A stretch of DNA of 64,000 nucleotides from PALSA-610 sp038239145. GTDB lineage: Bacteria > Actinomycetota > Acidimicrobiia > IMCC26256 > PALSA-610. How positions within the stretch are numbered: the stretch's first letter is position 1; each line of letters starts with the position of its first letter. Location: assembly GCA_038239145.1 (NCBI GenBank), contig JBBSFB010000019.1:7160-71159 (forward strand), read 5' to 3'. The notes under the pieces are model-generated. The model searched no databases. It was not told the DNA's origin and saw only the letters and a list, made by a program, of their open reading frames with translations. Made by a program: the position numbers and the translations under genes. Positions 1-6,472 of this stretch are shown in pieces.

Positions 1-634
1 GCGCGTCGCGCGCCTCGGGCGGCAGTCCGCCCAGCAACGGGGTGTCGATGAGTCCCGGAGCGATCGTGCAGACCCGGATCCCGAGCGCGGCGAGGTCTCG
101 GGCCCCAGTGAGCGTGAGCGCGACGACGCCACCCTTCGACGCGGAGTACGCGGCCTGGCCGATCTGCCCGTCGTACGCGGCGATCGAGGCAGTGTTCAAG
201 ATGACGCCGCGTTCGCCGTTGTCGTCGGCCTCGTTGCCCGACATGCCCGCGGCAGCGAGCCGCATCACGTTGAAGGTCCCGATGAGGTTGATCTCCAGCA
301 CCTTGCGGAAGGTCTCGAGGGAGTGCGGGTCGCCGGCCCGGTTGACGGTGCGCTCGGCCCAGCCGATTCCCGCGCAGTGGATGCACGTGCGCAGCGGACC
401 GATCGTGGTGGCGACCTCGACGGCCGCCTTCACGTCGTCCTCGCTGGTCACGTCGGCCGGTGAGAATCGGCCTCCCAGCTCCCCGGCGACCTGCTCGCCC
501 TTGTTCTGATCGCGGTCGACGATCACCACCGTGGCGCCTGCGGCAGTCAGGCGCCGAGCGGTCGCCTCGCCCATGCCCGAGGCGCCGCCGGTGACGAGGG
601 CGGAGGATCCTGAGAGTGCGTCTGGGGTCGGCAT
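1..634 (-). CDS. Short-chain dehydrogenase/reductase, 3-hydroxyacyl-CoA dehydrogenase type II-like (C-terminus off window)
   Basis: Read on the minus strand, this frame starts MPTPDALSGSSALVTGGASG and runs 211 codons off the left edge. It has the SDR nucleotide-binding motif TGGASGMG, a CAG in place of NNAG (IHCAG), the INLIGT segment and the catalytic Ser and Tyr-x3-Lys (TASIAAYDGQIGQAAYSASKGG). The C-terminal APGLIDTPLL segment is typical of the HSD17B10-like NAD-dependent 3-hydroxyacyl-CoA/steroid dehydrogenases, so a role in beta-oxidation is likely but inferred. The ATG at 634 is supported by a -10 hexamer TAGGGT (648-643) placed 8 nt upstream, a leaderless arrangement. The gene is divergent from the ligase at 956. 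Confidence 0.88.
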   Translation of the reverse strand, partial: MPTPDALSGSSALVTGGASGMGEATARRLTAAGATVVIVDRDQNKGEQVAGELGGRFSPADVTSEDDVKAAVEVATTIGPLRTCIHCAGIGWAERTVNRAGDPHSLETFRKVLEINLIGTFNVMRLAAAGMSGNEADDNGERGVILNTASIAAYDGQIGQAAYSASKGGVVALTLTGARDLAALGIRVCTIAPGLIDTPLLGGLPPEARDA

Positions 635-734
635 GGTGGGGGACCCTACGACAGGAGGGAATCCTCGGACCGATTCGCGGGTTCGACTCTGTGTGCCGCC
701 GCCCGACAACCCCCGACTACCGACCGTACGTCGA

Positions 735-965
735 GTGGGCGCGCCTGGCGGACGGCCGGCTCTCGCGGTCGAGCCCACGTGCATCGAGGTGCTGGCGATC
801 ATCAACTGCTACGTCGACTGCGAATGCGACGTGGCCACGATGCTGCTGATCGCGACCCATATCGACGTGTGCCGTTCGTGTTGTGAACAGCTCTCCCAGC
901 TGCGGTGGCTGAAGTCGGCTGTCCGTCGCTGCGGTGGCGCGCCAGAATCTCGGCCGTGGCCCTGA
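735..965 (+). CDS. Putative zinc-finger anti-sigma-factor-like small protein
   Basis: This 76-residue frame starts at a GTG and has high GC in third codon positions through its middle part. It contains TCIEVLAIINCYVDCECDVA followed by a short helix and HIDVCRSC, an exact H-x3-C-x2-C zinc-binding motif of ZAS anti-sigma factors (RsrA type), preceded by the extra upstream Cys such proteins carry. The C-terminal helix (EQLSQLRWLKSAVRR) also fits. No sigma factor gene is visible next to it, which is unusual. Its stop overlaps the GTG of the downstream ligase by 10 nt, suggesting translational coupling. The start is uncertain, since no good ribosome site or leaderless -10 is seen. Function is inferred from motifs only. 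Confidence 0.5.
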   Translation: MGAPGGRPALAVEPTCIEVLAIINCYVDCECDVATMLLIATHIDVCRSCCEQLSQLRWLKSAVRRCGGAPESRPWP

Positions 966-2377
966 TCTCGTATCCGCAACGTCTCGCCCAACACCTCGCC
1001 TCCGATCCCGACCACCGTGCGCTGACCCATTCCGGCGGCACGGTGACTCGCGCGGAGCTCGAGTCGCTCGCGAACCGAACTGCCCGAGCGCTCGCGGCGA
1101 AGGGCGTCGGTCAGGACGACGTCGTCACGATCGCACTGCCGAACGGTGCCCCGTTCGTGGCGACCACCATCGCCTGTTGGAAGCTCGGTGCCGTGCCCCA
1201 ACCTGTCTCGGCCCGGCTCCCCCGGCGCGAGCTCGAGGCGATCATCGAGCTCGCGGGCTCTCGGGTCGTGGTCGAGACACCACTTGCGGTCGACGACCTC
1301 GACGACGGCCCGATGCCCGACGCGGTTTCGAACCCGTACAAGGCCATGACGTCAGGCGGCTCGACGGGCAGGCCGAAGCTCATCCTCGCGAACCAGCCGA
1401 GCCTGATCGATCCGGACGCGCCACCATTGCTCGGCATGCAGATCGACGGCACCCATCTGATGCCGGGTCCGCTGTACCACAACGGTCCGTTCATCTGGAC
1501 GTTCACGGGGTTGCTCGCGGGCAATCACGTCGTGCTCGGTGGCAAGTTCGACGCCGAGCGCACGCTGCAACTCGTCGACGAATACCACCCCGACTCGCTG
1601 TACGTCGTGCCCACGATGATGGCGCGCATCTCCAAGCTGGCGCCGGAGGTGCGCGAGCGCTACGACGTCTCGTCGCTGCGCGTCGTGTGGCACCTCGCGG
1701 CGCCGTGTCCTCCGTGGTTGAAAGAGGAGTGGATCAACTGGCTCGGCGCGGAGACGATCTGGGAGCTGTACGGCGGAACCGAAGCGCAGGCGGCGACGAT
1801 CATCACCGGGCCCGAGTGGCTCGCGCACCGCGGCTCGGTCGGGAAGGTGAACGTCAACCAGTTCAAGGTGCTGCGCACCGACGGCACCGAAGTGGAGCCG
1901 GGCGAGGTCGGCGAGGTGTTCATGCGCCCGTCCGACGATGAGAACGTGCGCACGTACCGCTACGTCGGCGCCGAGGCCCGTCGTATCGATGGCGGCTACG
2001 AGTCGCTCGGCGACATGGGTCGACTCGATGCCGACGGCTATCTGTACCTGAGCGACCGGCAGACCGACATGATCCTCGCGGGCGGCGCGAACATCTATCC
2101 GGCCGAGATCGAGGCCGCGCTCGACGAGCACCCGCGGGTGCGGTCGTGTGCCGTGATCGGACTGCCCGACGACGACCTCGGCAACACCGTGCACGCGATC
2201 GTGCAGACCGACGACGGCTCCGCCATCGACCTCGACGACCTGCGGGCGCACCTGGGCGAACGGTTGGTCCGCTACAAGGTCCCGCGCACGTTCGAGTTCA
2301 CCGGCGAGTCGCTCCGGGACGACGCCGGTAAGTCGCGGCGCTCGGCGCTCCGGGCGGATCGCCTTCCCCGGGCCTGA
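956..2377 (+). CDS. AMP-binding acyl-CoA synthetase/ligase (bile-acid-CoA ligase-like)
   Basis: The protein belongs to the ANL superfamily, which activates a carboxylic acid with ATP to an acyl-AMP and transfers it to CoA. The P-loop motif TSGGSTGRPK lies near residue 130, the YGGTE motif near 270, the hinge and A8 region as SDRQTDMILAGGANIYPAEI, and the C-terminal catalytic lysine in GKSRRSA near residue 458. At 473 residues it is shorter than most fatty-acyl ligases (about 500-550) and resembles BaiB-type ligases. I chose GTG 956; an alternative GTG lies at 905. The substrate cannot be read from sequence, but the steroid-type operators elsewhere in the window make a steroid or aromatic acid plausible. 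Confidence 0.85.
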   Translation: MALISYPQRLAQHLASDPDHRALTHSGGTVTRAELESLANRTARALAAKGVGQDDVVTIALPNGAPFVATTIACWKLGAVPQPVSARLPRRELEAIIELAGSRVVVETPLAVDDLDDGPMPDAVSNPYKAMTSGGSTGRPKLILANQPSLIDPDAPPLLGMQIDGTHLMPGPLYHNGPFIWTFTGLLAGNHVVLGGKFDAERTLQLVDEYHPDSLYVVPTMMARISKLAPEVRERYDVSSLRVVWHLAAPCPPWLKEEWINWLGAETIWELYGGTEAQAATIITGPEWLAHRGSVGKVNVNQFKVLRTDGTEVEPGEVGEVFMRPSDDENVRTYRYVGAEARRIDGGYESLGDMGRLDADGYLYLSDRQTDMILAGGANIYPAEIEAALDEHPRVRSCAVIGLPDDDLGNTVHAIVQTDDGSAIDLDDLRAHLGERLVRYKVPRTFEFTGESLRDDAGKSRRSALRADRLPRA

Positions 2378-2381
2378 GGGC

Positions 2382-2402
2382 TAGACTAGAACCGAGTTCT
2401 AG
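2382..2402 (+). promoter_or_regulatory. Promoter -10 overlapping a palindromic operator upstream of the amidohydrolase
   Basis: TAGACT (2382-2387) resembles the -10 hexamers of this window. It runs into a perfect inverted repeat CTAGAAC-CGA-GTTCTAG (2386-2402). A TetR-type repressor bound here would cover the transcription start. The half-sites equal those of KstR boxes (TAGAAC/GTTCTA), but the spacer is 3 rather than 2 nt. Confidence 0.55.
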
Positions 2403-2426
2403 ATTTTCACCGGACCGGAGGTGGCA

Positions 2427-3605
2427 ATGGGAACCGTCGACTTCGACGTCTTCGACGCCGACAACCACTATTACGAGGCGACCGACGCCTTCATCCGCCA
2501 CCTGCCCAAGCACCGTTCGAAGCTGGTGCAGTGGGCCGACATCGACGGCAAGCACCGGATGCTCGTCGACAGCAAGATCTTCCGGTTCATCCCGAACCCC
2601 ACGTTCGATCCAGTGGCCCGTCCCGGTTGCCTCGACGACTATTTCCGGGGCAAGCAGGCCGGCGACGACATCCGCGCCGCGTTCGGTGAGCTCGAGCCCA
2701 TCAATCCTGCGTATCGCGAGCCCGAAGCGCGCGTGAAGCTGATGGACGTGCAGGGAATGCAGGCCTGCTTCTTGTTCCCGACACTCGGTGTCGGTGTCGA
2801 AGAAGCGCTGCTGCACGATCCCGACGCCCTGCACGACGTGTTCCACGCGTTCAACGAATGGATGCACGACGACTGGACGTTCAACTACGACGACCGTATC
2901 TACTCGGCGCCGTACATCGCGCTGCAGGATCCCGAGCGCGCGGAGCAGGAAGTCGCGTACGCGCTGGAACACGGTGCGCACGTGGTCGTCATGCGTTCGG
3001 GTCCGGTGCGCGGTCCCGGCTTTTCACGCAGCCCGGGCGATCCGGTCTACGACCGCATGTGGGCGCGGCTCGCGGAGGCGGGCGTCCTCGCGGCGTACCA
3101 CTCGGGTGACGCGGGCTACAACCGCTACGCCGACGAGTGGGGCGGCGGGGGCGACTTCCAGGCGTTCCGCAACGACCCGTTCCGCAGCGTCACCGGCGGG
3201 CACCGGCCGATCTACGACACGATCGCGGCGCTCGCGTGCCACGGTGTGCTGCGCCGTCACCCCGACCTGAAGGTTGCGACGATCGAGAGCGGCTCGGACT
3301 GGGTCGCGCTCCTCTTGCGGGCGCTGAAGAAGTCGTTCGGTCAGACGCCGGGCGCGTACGACGGGGTCGATCCGGTCGAGCAGGTGCAGAGTCACGTGTG
3401 GGTGTCGCCGTACTACGAGGACGACCTCGAAGAGCTGCGCGACAAGCTCGGCGCGACCCAGATGATCTTCGGCTCCGACTACCCGCACGCCGAAGGTCTC
3501 GCCGATCCGAAGTCGTTCGTCGACGATCTGCCGACGTTCACCGAAGAGCAGATCCGGCTGGTCATGCGCGACAACGGCTTGGCGCTCGCGCAGATCCGCA
3601 GTTAG
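2427..3605 (+). CDS. Amidohydrolase-family metal-dependent hydrolase (Amidohydro_2)
   Basis: This 392-residue protein opens with FDADNHYYE, the D-x-D-x-H-x2-E metal-binding signature of the ACMSD-like Amidohydro_2 branch. It continues with the conserved His in AAYHSGD near residue 223 and the C-terminal metal Asp in GSDYPHAEG. Members are TIM-barrel hydrolases or decarboxylases acting on ring-cleavage products and related compounds; the substrate here is unknown. ATG 2427 is preferred over GTG 2421 because GGAGG sits 5 nt before it. A palindromic operator lies 25 bp upstream, so the gene is probably repressor-controlled. It ends tail to tail with the next gene, overlapping by 4 nt. Confidence 0.88.
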   Translation: MGTVDFDVFDADNHYYEATDAFIRHLPKHRSKLVQWADIDGKHRMLVDSKIFRFIPNPTFDPVARPGCLDDYFRGKQAGDDIRAAFGELEPINPAYREPEARVKLMDVQGMQACFLFPTLGVGVEEALLHDPDALHDVFHAFNEWMHDDWTFNYDDRIYSAPYIALQDPERAEQEVAYALEHGAHVVVMRSGPVRGPGFSRSPGDPVYDRMWARLAEAGVLAAYHSGDAGYNRYADEWGGGGDFQAFRNDPFRSVTGGHRPIYDTIAALACHGVLRRHPDLKVATIESGSDWVALLLRALKKSFGQTPGAYDGVDPVEQVQSHVWVSPYYEDDLEELRDKLGATQMIFGSDYPHAEGLADPKSFVDDLPTFTEEQIRLVMRDNGLALAQIRS

Positions 3606-4678
3606 CCAAATCCGGGCTTCACCGCGACGATCAGGTCACGGGTGATGGCCTGATCGACACGGTGCTCGAACGACTCGTCCCAGGTCGCGGGAGCGAGTCC
3701 GTGGCGCCGGAGGATCTCGGTGAGGGCGGCGCGGGCGAGCACCTTGGTATTCCACGACAGGCCGATCGCCGCGCCCGGTTTCATCGCGCCGATCCAACCC
3801 GGCAGCGCGGCGTCGAGGAGGTCTTCCGGACGCCGGCTGCGGGCGTCGGGCTTCGCCCGGCTCGCGTGCTGCACGCCGTAGGGAAGATCGGCGATCACCG
3901 CGTCGAACACGGGCTTGCGGTAGTGCTCGCCGGCCCGAGCGGTGTCGTCGTTGACGAGCCGCACACGCTGGACGTCGTCCGCCTTGTACTCGTCCTTGTC
4001 TCGGGCGAACACGACTTCGAGACGCCGGCCGACGATCTTGGTCTCGCGGCGTAGAGGCATCGTGTGCACCTGGTGCTTGAAGCGCTTGTCCTTCAGCCAG
4101 GTCACCAAGAACGTGTTGTAGGCGTCGTACGCGGTGCGGTCGATCTCGATGCCGTCGACGTCGAATCCGTACACGAGACCCTGATTGAGTGAGGTGCCGC
4201 GACCGCACATGGGGTCGAGGATGCGGAGGCGACGCGTGGGCCAGTCGCCGCCGTGGGCCGATGCCTCGAGCGTGACGTTGAAGAGCAGCTTGGTGAACTG
4301 TTCGTTGGTCTTGCCCTTGTACCGCAGGATCGTGAGCAGGTCGTCGTCGAGGTAGGCGACCGGCGTGAGCGTGATCGGGACGAGCGCGGTCGTTGCGGCG
4401 GTCGTCGTTTCGGGAGCATGACCGTCGCCGCTGATCCGGAAGAGGGCGAACGCCGACGACAGGTTCGAGAGGTGCGCGACGTCGTGGTCGGAGAGTTCCT
4501 CGTCGGTGATGAAACCGACGTACTCGACCCCGCCGATGACCGTGGGCTCGACGTTGCGGAGCGACGCGGTCAGCACCTGTTCGTCCAGCACCGAGAGCTC
4601 GGCCGAATTCAAGACGCCGGCCCCCTTGCTGTACAGCCGATTCGCGGCCGGGCGGAGGAGCAGTGCGTACGCGGGCAT
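3602..4678 (-). CDS. TRM11/THUMP-like SAM-dependent RNA guanine methyltransferase
   Basis: The 358-residue protein has a C-terminal Rossmann methyltransferase with SAM motif DPMCGRGTSLNQ near residue 150 and catalytic motif ADLPYGVQH near residue 250. The latter corresponds to the D/N-P-P-Y/F motif of N2-guanine RNA methyltransferases of the UPF0020/Trm11 group. The N-terminal 120 residues hold a diverged alpha/beta region where THUMP normally lies. A tRNA or rRNA target is therefore likely but not provable. Its start is supported by TACGGT (4692-4687) 8 nt upstream of ATG 4678, a leaderless promoter divergent from that of the DUF952 gene. Confidence 0.75.
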   Translation of the reverse strand: MPAYALLLRPAANRLYSKGAGVLNSAELSVLDEQVLTASLRNVEPTVIGGVEYVGFITDEELSDHDVAHLSNLSSAFALFRISGDGHAPETTTAATTALVPITLTPVAYLDDDLLTILRYKGKTNEQFTKLLFNVTLEASAHGGDWPTRRLRILDPMCGRGTSLNQGLVYGFDVDGIEIDRTAYDAYNTFLVTWLKDKRFKHQVHTMPLRRETKIVGRRLEVVFARDKDEYKADDVQRVRLVNDDTARAGEHYRKPVFDAVIADLPYGVQHASRAKPDARSRRPEDLLDAALPGWIGAMKPGAAIGLSWNTKVLARAALTEILRRHGLAPATWDESFEHRVDQAITRDLIVAVKPGFG

Positions 4679-4734
4679 CGCTCATCACCGTATCGCTGCG
4701 ACCGGACGGCCCTGTCTGCCTAGGCTTCACGCCC

Positions 4735-5097
4735 GTGACCCGCCTCATCTTCCACATCACGACCGCGCCCGAGTGGGATGCGGCCCGCCGGGACGGTTCG
4801 TATCGAGCGGCGAGCCTCGAGGCCGAGGGCTTTATTCATTGCTCGTTGCCGACGCAGGTGAACCACGTCGCCGACTGGTTCTACCGCGACATCCCCGACC
4901 TCGTGTTGCTCTGCATCGATCCGGGGGAGCTGAAGTGCGAGCTGCGTTGGGAACCTTCGGCCGACGCGTTCGCAGGTGAGTTCCCCCACGTGTACGGACC
5001 GATCGCGATCGAGTCGGTCGTCGCCGCGATCTCGTGGGGCCCGGGTGAGAACGGCTTCGCCCTCCCGGACGCCATCCACGACCTCCTCGACGGCTGA
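4735..5097 (+). CDS. DUF952 family protein
   Basis: This 120-residue protein matches the DUF952 pattern: it starts with IFHITT, continues EWDAARRDGSYRAASLEAEG with FIHCS, and has the closing FPHVYGPI segment. The family has a small alpha/beta fold and is annotated as glutathione S-transferase-domain-like or of unknown enzymatic role. I chose GTG 4735 because TAGGCT at 4721-4726 stands 8 nt before it, the leaderless spacing seen at many genes here. An upstream in-frame start at 4663 would lie inside the promoter. No functional partner is evident; the gene ends 100 bp before a convergent SDR gene, with an inverted repeat between them. Confidence 0.8.
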   Translation: MTRLIFHITTAPEWDAARRDGSYRAASLEAEGFIHCSLPTQVNHVADWFYRDIPDLVLLCIDPGELKCELRWEPSADAFAGEFPHVYGPIAIESVVAAISWGPGENGFALPDAIHDLLDG

Positions 5098-5126
5098 GTA
5101 AGCAGACCGCGACCCGAGAACCCTCG

Positions 5127-5181
5127 CAACAGTTGGGCGAGAAATCACCGCATAGCGATGAAAACTCGCACAACTGTTGGT
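5127..5181. repeat. Dispersed palindromic element, copy 1 (between convergent genes)
   Basis: The arms CAACAGTTG (5127-5135) and CAACTGTTG (5171-5179) are perfect complements. They are followed inward by GCGAG/CTCGC and a small inner hairpin (TCACCGC-ATA-GCGATGA). The element lies between the stops of the DUF952 gene and the convergent SDR gene. It shares outer arms with copies at 17914, 35991 and 45146. A bidirectional terminator role is inferred from position. Confidence 0.75.
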
Positions 5182-5197
5182 GGAGAAAAGAGGGGGG

Positions 5198-5989
5198 TTA
5201 AAGGTCGGGGAGGCCCATCTCGAGGTTCGCCTCTTCCAGGCCGCCGTCGACCTCGAAGAGCTTGCCGGTGACGAAGCTGCCCGCAGGAGAGGCGAGATAG
5301 AGCGCGCACAGCGCAATGTCTTCCGGGCGCCCGAGGCGCTTGAGCGGGGTGCGCCGCACCATCTCGTCGTGGATCTCGGGATTGTCGAGCACGATCTCGA
5401 GCGCGCTCGTCGCGATCGAGCCGACCGCGATCGCGTTGACGCGGATTTTGGGCGCGAGGTCGGCGGCCGTGAGGCGGGTCATGTGCGACAGCGCGGCCTT
5501 CGCAGTGCCGTACGCGACGAAGCCGCGATCGCGCAGGCGCCCGATCGCGGACGAGATATTGACGATCGACCCGGCGCCGCTCGCGAGGAGGTGCGGTGTC
5601 GCCGCTTTGCTCAGCACGAACGCAGTCGTGACGTTGAAGTGGAAGGAGCGCTCGAAGAACCCGGGGCTCGTGTCGAGGAACGGCCGGGGCATCGTGCCGC
5701 CCGCGTTGTTCACCACGATGTCGATGCCACCGAGCTCGGAGACGGTGCGGGCGACGATCTCCTCCAGCACGTCGTTGTCGTTGACGTCAGCCGGGATGAC
5801 GAGTGCCTTCTGTCCGGCGGCGCGTACGTCGGCGGCGACCTCGTCGAGCTGCTCCTGCGTACGCGCGGTGAGTACCACGTCGGCGCCTGCTTCCGCGAAC
5901 GTGCGGGCGATGGACGCACCGATGCCGCGCCCGGCGCCGGTGACGATCGCCGTCTTCCCGTCGAGGCGGAAGGCGTCGAGCGCGCTCAC
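5198..5989 (-). CDS. SDR family oxidoreductase
   Basis: The 263-residue protein carries TGAGRGIG (residues 18-25), NNAGG, the Ser of NISSAIG and the Tyr-x3-Lys of VAYGTAKAA, all complete for a classical SDR using NAD(P). The C-terminus GSFVTGKLFEVDGGLEE is canonical. Its start overlaps the upstream MaoC gene by 4 nt (ATGA), so the two form a coupled operon. MaoC hydratases plus SDRs commonly handle enoyl-CoA hydration and hydroxyacyl-CoA oxidation, so this gene may be a 3-hydroxyacyl-CoA or steroid dehydrogenase; the precise substrate is not visible. Confidence 0.9.
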   Translation of the reverse strand: MSALDAFRLDGKTAIVTGAGRGIGASIARTFAEAGADVVLTARTQEQLDEVAADVRAAGQKALVIPADVNDNDVLEEIVARTVSELGGIDIVVNNAGGTMPRPFLDTSPGFFERSFHFNVTTAFVLSKAATPHLLASGAGSIVNISSAIGRLRDRGFVAYGTAKAALSHMTRLTAADLAPKIRVNAIAVGSIATSALEIVLDNPEIHDEMVRRTPLKRLGRPEDIALCALYLASPAGSFVTGKLFEVDGGLEEANLEMGLPDL

Positions 5990-6441
5990 GCGAGATACCG
6001 CGAGATCGAGTCGACGACCGCGACGGGTTTGTCGCCGCCTTCACGTTCGATCGTGATCCGGACCGTGGCCTGGACGCCGCCGGCGACCTCGGTCGCGGCG
6101 AGCAACTCGCCTTTGGCCCGGACCCGCGAGTTGACCGGCACCGGTGCCGGGAACCGCACCTTGTCGACGCCGTAGTTGATACCCATCGAGATGTTGCTCA
6201 CGTGAACGAGCTGCGACAGGAAGTGGGCTGCCAACGACATCGTCAGGAAGCCGTGGGCGATCGGGGTGCCGAAAGGTCCCGCTTTCGCACGCTCGGTGTC
6301 CACGTGGATCCACTGGTTGTCGAGGGTCGCTTCCGCGAATTTGTCGATCTGATCCTGGGTGATCGTGACCCAGTCGGTGACACCGAGATCGGTGCCCACG
6401 GCCCCGAGCAGGTCGTTGGGGGATGCGAAGTTCGTCGTCAT
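5986..6441 (-). CDS. MaoC-like (R)-specific enoyl-CoA hydratase
   Basis: The 151-residue protein has the hotdog-fold hydratase 2 signature: FAEATLDNQWIHVDTERAKA, then GPFGTPIAHGFLTM, with catalytic Asp and His. It hydrates trans-2-enoyl-CoA to (R)-3-hydroxyacyl-CoA. I start it at ATG 6441, since TAGCGT (6454-6449) stands 7 nt upstream. A longer reading to 6735 runs through the start region of the divergent GGDEF gene and has non-coding character. It is the first gene of a two-gene operon with the SDR that overlaps its stop. Confidence 0.9.
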   Translation of the reverse strand: MTTNFASPNDLLGAVGTDLGVTDWVTITQDQIDKFAEATLDNQWIHVDTERAKAGPFGTPIAHGFLTMSLAAHFLSQLVHVSNISMGINYGVDKVRFPAPVPVNSRVRAKGELLAATEVAGGVQATVRITIEREGGDKPVAVVDSISRYLA

Positions 6442-6472
6442 GGCGGGGACGCTATAAGGCTTTGCGCCGTCG

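Noticed and set aside
5177..6175. 332-codon plus-strand frame across the SDR and MaoC genes
   Set aside because: Opposite to two well-supported genes and of Arg/Glu-rich low-complexity composition with no motifs.
6450..6472. TATAAG as a leaderless -10 for the GGDEF gene
   Set aside because: Its 14-nt distance to ATG 6473 does not match the 6-8 nt spacing of the other promoters, and TAGCGT on the opposite strand explains the same bases.
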